Assembly: GCF_000611645.1 (NCBI RefSeq)
Contig: NW_014012025.1
Location: forward strand, 1-12,941
Length of the DNA: 12,941 nt
Direction of reading: 5' to 3'
Source of the DNA: Monoraphidium neglectum
Taxonomy: Eukaryota; Chlorophyta; Chlorophyceae; Sphaeropleales; Selenastraceae
The notes beneath the pieces were generated by a model. It made no database searches. It was not told where the DNA came from and was given only the letters and a program-made list of their open reading frames with translations. Below, one piece after another: positions 9,218 to 12,941 of the stretch (within the stretch, counting starts at the first letter, position 1; each line of letters opens with the position of its first letter). The translations under genes were made by a program, and so were the position numbers.

Positions 9218-12050
9218 GAGGAGCCCGGCAGTGGTGGTAACCCCGGCAGTGGGAATGACGCAGTCGTGGGCAGAGTGACGTTCGCGAGGGCTGCAGACTC
9301 TCCCAAGGATCCACTGCCGCAGCCGTCGCAGCCGCTGCCCCGCAGCAGGCCAGGATCCGCACCGAAGCAGTGCTCGCTGCCATCCCCCCTGTCCCGCCAG
9401 CTGGGCGGGTTTGTACAATCCACGACTCCCAATACCGCAAGGTCTGACAAGGGCATCGGCCTGTGGTGTAGCAGCAGCCGCAGCAGCAGCCCAAAGCTGT
9501 CGTCGCCCAAGCGGCCGGCGCTGCTGGGCACGGGCGGCGCTCTCAAGCGCTGCCTTGCGCTGACGTCCACGCGCAGCAGTCCTGGCAGCGCGCGCTCGCC
9601 GCTGCCGAAGGGGATGGCGGCCTCGCACCTCCAGGATCTGCCGCTCAGCACTGGCGTCGTCGCGCTGGGCGAGTCTGCTGCGCTCTTGACGCCGCCACTT
9701 GCAGCTGACCGCAGCAGCTTGTCCCTGGGTGGTGGGTCAGAGGCCTGGGTCGCGGCCGCGTGCAAGGGCGCCGGCAGCGCGGCGGGTGCAGGGCGGTTCG
9801 CGGCGACGCTGAGCCCGGCGACCCCCTCGATCGGCCTGTCGGCCTGCGGGTTGTGGCAGCTGCCAGATCTGGTGAGAGTGGCGGAATGAGCAAGCCACGG
9901 GGCCGAACTTATTAGCACGCCGCTGGCGAGGGCATGGGGCCATCTGCAAACGGCTGGGCCACCCTTCACCCCACCCATACCTGCTGCATTTGTTGTCGAG
10001 AGCCAGCATGCCTCCTGGGGTGCTTGTACGACTAGGTACATCCCCAGAACCTCAGTTGCTGCCAACAAACACCAAACCAATCCCTGTCCTTGTGTGCTTA
10101 CAGGACCATCTGCAGCAGGCCGAGTCCCTGGCGGCCGGCTTCAACCACCTGACGTCCCTCATGCCGCCCGCAGCGGCTCAACATGGCGACCCCCCTCAGC
10201 TGGCCACCGCGTTGCACGCGTGCAGCTCAAGCGCCTCCCTACCGCGCTCCGCCGGCCTGCTGTGCACCCTAGGCGTCGCGCCGCTGGGCGCGGGCTCCAT
10301 CGCGCGGGGGAGCGGCATCGGGCGCCTGCCGCCGCGGCTGCGGGTGCTGAGCCTGTGCTTCAACGAGGTCGAGTCGCTGCCGGCCCACTTGGTGGGGGCG
10401 CTGCCCCGCCTGGAGGAGCTGGACCTCAGCTTCAACAGGTGCGATGATAATTGATGCAGGGTTTACGGGTTTCATTGTGTGGGGCTCTCGTCAGCCCCAT
10501 CGAGGTTGCCGGCAGACACGGACCACTGGTGCGAGCGCGTGGGATGAGACGCCATGCGTGACGACGGCCGCTTGACCGTTGCCTGACTGGGGCGGGTTGC
10601 GGGTTTAGAACCGGAATTGTTGCCATGGAGCACCACGCCAGCAGTGGCGGGCAGTGTGGGCGGGCAAAACCGGGGAATCTCGAGGGTCGGGTTGCCGGCC
10701 ACCCCTGCCCGTGCGCATCGTCCAGTGCTTGAAACGCACTAGCAGTTGCGCTTCAAGGTAAGTCGCTGACCTTGCCGCTGGCACCACCCCACGCACCGCT
10801 GTTGCCAACAATTCGTCAACCGCAGGCTGTCCGAGCTGCCCCCAAACATCGGAGACTGGCCAAACCTCCGTTCGCTGTCCCTCGGCCACAACCACCTGCA
10901 GCAGCTGCCCGGCAGCTGCACCGCCCTGGTGTCGCTCGAGGCCCTGGATGTCAGCAGCAACGGCCTGCTGGCGCTGCCCCAGGGGCTGCAGCACCTGCAG
11001 AAGCTGGAGCTGCTGCACGCGCAGGGCAACCAGTTGACCGGGGTCCCGTCAGGGATCACTGCGTTGACTGCTTTGACCGACCTCGACCTGTCAACCAATC
11101 AGCTGCAACCCGGGGGGCTGCACGCGGGCGTGCTGGCAGCGCTGACAGGGCTCGTGAGCCTGCGCTTGGCGGACAACGCCGGGCTGTTTACCGAGCTAGC
11201 GCACTGCAGTCGCGGGGAAGGAGGCGGCGGGATGGCAAATTTGATGCCTCGCCGTGCGGCGCAGCAGCAGCAGGCGGCGTGGCTGGACGCATGGATGGTT
11301 GGGCCGCCTCAGCCTCCGGATGCAGTGACAGCGGCCAGTCGAGAGGGCGGCGTCCACAGCGGCAGCCCAGCTTTTGGTGGCGGCGGCTGCGGCGGCGGCG
11401 CAGCAGGCGCGCCGGGGCAGCGGCTCCTGCAGCTGCGCCGCCTGGACGTCTCTGGCACCAGCCTTGCAGAGCTGCCGGCCTGGCTGTCGCCCAGTGTGAC
11501 GGAGCTGCGGGCGGCGCGCAACCGCCTGCAGGAGCTGCCCGGCTCGGTGTGCGCGCGGCTGGCGGGCAGCCTGCGCGCCCTTGACCTGCGGCACAACCCG
11601 GTGCAGCGCGTCCCGAGTGACATCACGCACCTGCTGCAGCTGCAGCTGCTGCTTTTGGAGGGCTGCCCCTGCGCCTGCCCCGAGATGGGGGGTGGCGACG
11701 CGTGCGGCGGCACAGCTTGGGAGGGGGTGCCGGCTGAGGGGTCGGCCGCGTGGGCGGCAGGCTGGCTGGCCGCCCGCAAGGCCGGCCGCCCTTGGCCGCC
11801 GAGGCCGGGCCGCTGGCGGCTGCCGGCGGCGCTGCTGTTTGTAGCAGGCGTGCCGCTGGCGCCGCGGGAGTCGTCGCCCAGCGCAAGGCAGCCCGCGGCG
11901 TCGCAGTTGCGGCTCAGAGTGCAGGCGGGTGACACACCTGCGGAGGCCGGCGCTGAGGCTGCTGCGACGCCAACGGCCCAGCCTACCGCTGCTTTTGGCA
12001 GAGGTCGGCGGCGCGCGGCGGTCTGCTCGCAGCCTGGCGGCACCGAGTAA
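3569..12050 (+). CDS. Large multidomain protein: CNBD - CNBD - degenerate class III cyclase - polyQ linker - LRR
   Basis: Modelled exons: 3569-3831, 4028-4408, 4660-4837, 4941-4961 (micro-exon, uncertain), 5069-5204, 5411-5624, 6064-7349, 7556-7986, 8288-8596, 8765-9871, 10104-10438, 10826-12050; 5,886 nt, about 1,961 residues. All introns are GT-AG and phases match at each join. The start ATG 3569-3571 has an AACA context and an in-frame stop upstream at 3464. Domains by residue: CNBD1 about 35-285 with a long insert; CNBD2 about 282-440; Ala/Gly/Pro-rich linker; cyclase fold about 705-872; low-complexity linker with Gln runs at about 1122-1148 and 1210-1224; LRRs about 1517-1832; Pro/Ala-rich tail. 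There is no signal peptide or membrane span, so it is probably cytosolic. Inference: a cNMP-sensing scaffold in which the cyclase fold may be inactive. I know no named orthologue. The alternative is two or three genes, split at about 8013 or 9889, but frame continuity at the splices argues against this. No TGTAA follows the stop, so a further 3' exon cannot be excluded. Confidence 0.78.
3680..4837 (+). other. CNBD1 (exons 1-3), interrupted by a low-complexity insert
   Basis: Exon 1 gives LRRAPFYARLAPGAQRCAA, the opening helix and loop of a cyclic-nucleotide-binding domain. Exon 2 gives SSLFTLISGRAWLVQG, the typical beta strand with the invariant Gly. Exon 3 ends WIGRCALGE, resembling the start of the phosphate-binding cassette (G-E). 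Between the last two lie about 155 residues rich in Gln, Ala, Gly and Arg, far longer than any usual CNBD loop. Introns 3832-4027 and 4409-4659 both split an Arg/Ser codon (phase 2). The distal part of the cassette is unclear because of the doubtful splice at 4838-5068. Confidence 0.65.
4838..5068 (+). other. Ambiguous intron(s) with possible 21-nt micro-exon 4941-4961
   Basis: A donor GTGGGC at 4838 and an acceptor CCGCAG ending at 5068 define a 231-bp intron with phase 0 on both sides. It contains TTTTGCAG ending at 4940, then AAAGAAGCC...CAG, then GT at 4962, so a 7-residue micro-exon (KEAMWLQ) is possible. The whole 231 bp is also open in the flanking frame, so retention would add 77 residues without a stop. 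All three forms keep frame; sequence alone does not decide. Confidence 0.4.
5069..6196 (+). other. CNBD2 (exons 5-7)
   Basis: Exon 5 (5069-5204) gives AHVASAVAACCRVPSLRHTPV plus LARHLRKAGFEPG. Exon 6 (5411-5624) gives GDALLHQGKEIGGVFILTAG and AVQLQVA. Exon 7 opens with AMLGTEFLRERHSACSAVAL followed by RVCALRLPPHKLAQLLD. Together these follow the canonical CNBD order: helix, G-D/E strand, GxxxxxFxLxxGxVxL, the phosphate-binding G-x-E...R-x-S-A, and closing helix. An Ala/Gly-rich insert (about 5480-5610) sits before the cassette. This domain is better preserved than CNBD1 and is the likelier true cAMP/cGMP site; that is inference. Confidence 0.75.
5835..6059 (+). repeat. CA-rich (CACA/CCAC) tract in intron 5625-6063
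   Basis: About 225 bp composed almost wholly of CACA, CACC and CATA units, with imperfect (CA)n runs. It fills the second half of the intron up to the CATGCAG acceptor. It gives a long apparent ORF that is not coding, because the adjoining CNBD2 frame resumes only after the acceptor at 6063. Confidence 0.9.
6962..7700 (+). other. Degenerate class III adenylate/guanylate cyclase catalytic domain
   Basis: Residues about 705-872, across intron 7350-7555 (donor GTGAGT, acceptor after a long pyrimidine tract). The order fits the cyclase fold: CVGVVDLIP (first metal Asp, about D709); FVAVVHDAGLRLVRWGPTRY (place of the usual K-x-I-G-D-A-Y-M); AANCLLAMQQRL helix; LRFCAGFALGNCFQEAVAGD (place of R-x-G-I-x-x-G-x-V-x-A-G); AVSGRAADAACRLAAL (place of G-D-x-V-N-L-A-A-R-L); AILVSDAARQLL. 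The Asp of the second metal motif is replaced (Pro/Thr near 752-753), the base-recognition Asp by Arg 837, and the transition-state Asn by Asp 840, while Arg 844 is kept. The fold is therefore recognisable but catalysis is doubtful. Confidence 0.7.
8041..8180 (+). repeat. GT-rich tract in intron 7987-8287
   Basis: Imperfect (GT)n/(GC)n DNA with a pure GT run near 8131-8149. It is complementary in character to the CA-rich tract in intron 5625-6063. Two CAG acceptors follow at 8171-8173 and 8285-8287, both phase 0. I chose the second; the first would add 38 residues. Confidence 0.8.
8909..8989 (+). repeat. CAG/CAT repeat tract coding for Q/H/E run
   Basis: 27 codons, mostly CAG with CAT and GAG interruptions. 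A unit of the form (Q)3-4-H-Q-Q-H-E occurs twice in tandem (24 and 27 nt), followed by nine uninterrupted CAG codons and a His codon. Confidence 0.92.
9173..9217 (+). repeat. Pure CAG repeat coding for 15 Gln
   Basis: Fourteen CAG codons and one CAA follow a Met codon, ending at Glu-Glu. It is uninterrupted except for the terminal CAA and so is prone to length polymorphism. Confidence 0.93.
10326..11680 (+). other. Leucine-rich repeat domain (about 10-11 repeats, Shoc2/PIRL-like)
   Basis: Repeats of about 23 residues with consensus LxxLxxLxLxxNxLxxLPxxI: LRVLSLCFNEVESLP, LEELDLSFNRLSELP, LRSLSLGHNHLQQLP, LEALDVSSNGLLALP, LELLHAQGNQLTGVP, LTDLDLSTNQLQ, LVSLRLADNAGLF, then LRRLDVSGTSLAELP, VTELRAARNRLQELP, LRALDLRHNPVQRVP. 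Intron 10439-10825 falls inside the second repeat and the consensus resumes exactly across it (FNR / LSELPP), which validates the splice. The bipartite LP spacing is that of Shoc2, plant PIRLs and the LRR region of yeast adenylate cyclase, all protein-protein interaction surfaces. A Gly/Ala/Gln-rich insert (11205-11430) separates repeats 7 and 8. Confidence 0.9.
10439..10825 (+). other. 387-bp intron inside LRR domain
   Basis: Donor AACAG/GTGCGA, acceptor AACCGCAG. The spliced codon AGG keeps the LRR frame. The intron holds an in-frame stop directly after the donor (TGA near 10453) and no ORF of note. Confidence 0.85.
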
Positions 12051-12839
12051 TGTTATGCTTCCACTGTCCTGGCCGGCCACGATTCAAAAGATGTGTTTCA
12101 GCCCACTGTTGCTTGGCACCACCCCCCGCAGCCAGCGGCAAGCAGCTTGCACGGCTGCTGCTGCGGCTGAAATCAGGCCAGGTCGCTCCCTGGGGGACAT
12201 TGCAGCAGCAGGGCCCAGACAATTGTCGGCGCGGCCTCCTGCCGCCGTTGATGTTGGCAGAGGCCGTGCTGACATGCATACCACCCTCCCACAAAGTTCC
12301 GGCATCAACAGTCGTTTTGCTGCACGGTTGAAGTTTCAGGGTTTGCGGGTGACGATGTGTCGTCCACAACAGACCACAGCTGAGTGATACGGTTGCTATG
12401 AGGGGGGGGAGGTTGCGGGTTACATGCAATTCCCATTCGACGGTGTGTGCAGGTTGTGCTCTGGCCAGGTCGAGTGCCGGCGTCAGCGTCAGTGGAAGCC
12501 GGCTGCGAAGGCAAGAAAGGCGAAGAAACAGGGTGCAGGTGCCGCCGCGGCCCGGGTGCGCTGCGGCCCTGACAAGGCGCACAGGCGTGGATGGAGCGCC
12601 TGCTGCGGGCGCGCCGCGGCTGGCCGTGAGCGCGGGTGGGTTTGACACAACGTGGGCGCTGCAGCACGCCCCTGCCGCCCCGAAAAAAGGACGCCTCTTG
12701 AGAGGGTCTGCGCCCAAGCAGCGAGACACAACTAGTGTCTGGCCCGAGCAACACGCAGCGCTTGGGCCTGCAGCAACTAGACTGACTAGACGCAGCCGCC
12801 TGGCCGGCTGGGAGGGAGGCGGGGGGCGGCCCGCGCGCG
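12051..12839. other. Convergent 3' intergenic/UTR region
   Basis: 789 bp lie between the LRR-gene stop (plus) and the U-box-gene stop (minus). I find no plus-strand TGTAA here. Open frames in this region are Arg/Ala/Gly/Pro-rich GC artefacts without family features. It probably holds both 3' UTRs; an unrecognised terminal exon of the LRR gene cannot be excluded. Confidence 0.55.
12420..12424 (-). terminator. Possible TGTAA poly(A) signal of the U-box gene
   Basis: TTACA on the plus strand reads TGTAA on the minus strand, 416 bases after the minus-strand stop. A 3' UTR of this length is common in green algae. It is the only such motif I noticed between the two stops. Confidence 0.45.
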
Positions 12840-12941
12840 TCACCCCTGTCGCAGGTGCCACTGTCGTATGCGCTCCGCCAGGTCAGTGTCTGGTATGACC
12901 TCCTGCAGCTCGAGGGGGCTGCGGCTGAAGGGGTCTGTGGC
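12840..12941 (-). CDS. E4/Ufd2-type U-box ubiquitin ligase, C-terminus (partial)
   Basis: Reading the minus strand from the window end gives ATDPFSRSPLELQEVIPDTD, then LAERIRQWHLRQG and TGA (12840-12842). The pattern T-D-P-F-x-R-x-x-L-x-x-x-x-x-I/V-P-x-x-x-L-x-x-x-I-x-x-W is the last half of the U-box of ubiquitin conjugation factor E4 (Ufd2, UBE4A/UBE4B, plant PUB1), where the U-box sits at the extreme C-terminus, as here. These enzymes extend ubiquitin chains on preformed conjugates with Cdc48/p97. Only 33 codons are in the window, so family choice rests on the DPFSR core and C-terminal placement; another U-box protein is possible. The gene runs leftward, convergent with the LRR gene. Confidence 0.82.
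   Translation of the reverse strand, partial: ATDPFSRSPLELQEVIPDTDLAERIRQWHLRQG

Larger units (their letters stand above)
8765..9871 (+). other. Low-complexity linker exon: polyQ, Gly-rich and Ser/Pro-rich
   Basis: This exon encodes 369 residues with no recognisable fold. In order: VWQEVERLR; a Pro/Ala stretch; a Q/H/E tract; a Gly/Ala-rich part; a pure Q run; then a Ser/Pro-rich half with several SP sites (DSPKD, SSSPKLSSPKRP, SSPGSARSPLPK), some fitting S-P-x-K/R phosphorylation consensus. It ends WQLPDL at a GTGAGA donor and joins in phase 0 to DHLQQAESLAAG of the next exon, tying the cyclase half to the LRR half. Confidence 0.75.

Noticed and set aside
8947..10080. 377-codon minus-strand open frame with a Cys run
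   Set aside because: The Cys and Leu/Ala runs are the reverse reading of the CAG repeats; antisense to the linker exon, no recognisable domain.
9887..10103. Gene boundary between the cyclase half and the LRR half
   Set aside because: The stop at 9887 lies after a good GTGAGA donor (9872), and the TTACAG acceptor at 10103 joins in phase 0. No start-like context precedes the LRR exon. Kept as one gene, with the split noted as an alternative.
10459..10472. Telomere-like GGGTTTACGGGTTT
   Set aside because: Only about two degenerate units inside an intron; too short to call an interstitial telomeric repeat.
11983..12861. 292-codon minus-strand open frame overlapping the U-box end
   Set aside because: Different frame from the U-box codons, low-complexity composition and no motif. 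The true U-box frame stops at 12840.
12398..12898. 166-codon plus-strand open frame near the window end
   Set aside because: Arg/Ala/Gly-rich with no family features and opposite to the U-box coding strand at its end. A further LRR-gene exon here was considered, but no convincing donor from the last LRR exon was found.

Overview
The window looks like nuclear DNA of a chlorophyte green alga. Evidence: very high GC in coding sequence with strong G/C third-position preference; genes cut by introns of about 100-440 bp with GTGGGT, GTGAGT or GTGCGC donors and pyrimidine-CAG acceptors; a TGTAA poly(A) signal; Ala/Gly/Gln-rich low-complexity inserts; (CA)n/(GT)n tracts in introns; and clearly eukaryotic products (DEAH helicase, GPI-anchor remodelling enzyme, U-box ligase). 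The order is not certain. Chlorophyceae (volvocalean or Sphaeropleales type) is an inference from composition and signals.

Layout. (1) 2-1527, plus strand: the last three exons of a DHX37/Ecm16-type DEAH-box helicase for 18S rRNA maturation, cut by the window start. (2) 1803-3122, minus strand, convergent to gene 1: a complete intronless PGAP3/Per1 gene for GPI lipid remodelling. (3) 3123-3568: an AT-richer divergent intergenic region. (4) 3569-12050, plus strand: one very large gene, modelled with 12 exons. It encodes about 1,961 residues in the order cyclic-nucleotide-binding domain (CNBD) 1, CNBD2, degenerate class III nucleotide cyclase domain, polyglutamine and Ser/Pro-rich linker, leucine-rich repeats (LRRs). 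Frame is kept across every proposed splice, and every in-frame stop along the way (for example at 8011, 8621 and 9887) falls inside an intron. (5) 12051-12839: convergent 3' region. (6) 12840-12941, minus strand: the last 33 codons of an E4/Ufd2-type U-box ubiquitin ligase, cut by the window end.

The flanking genes are housekeeping genes with no evident functional link. The striking item is gene 4. It joins two cNMP-sensor modules, a cyclase fold that appears to have lost the second metal-binding Asp and the base-recognition Asp, and an LRR scaffold. This suggests a cNMP-responsive scaffold or pseudo-cyclase. Its (CA)-rich and (GT)-rich introns flank the two exons that carry the end of CNBD2 and the whole cyclase fold, and could pair in the pre-mRNA.
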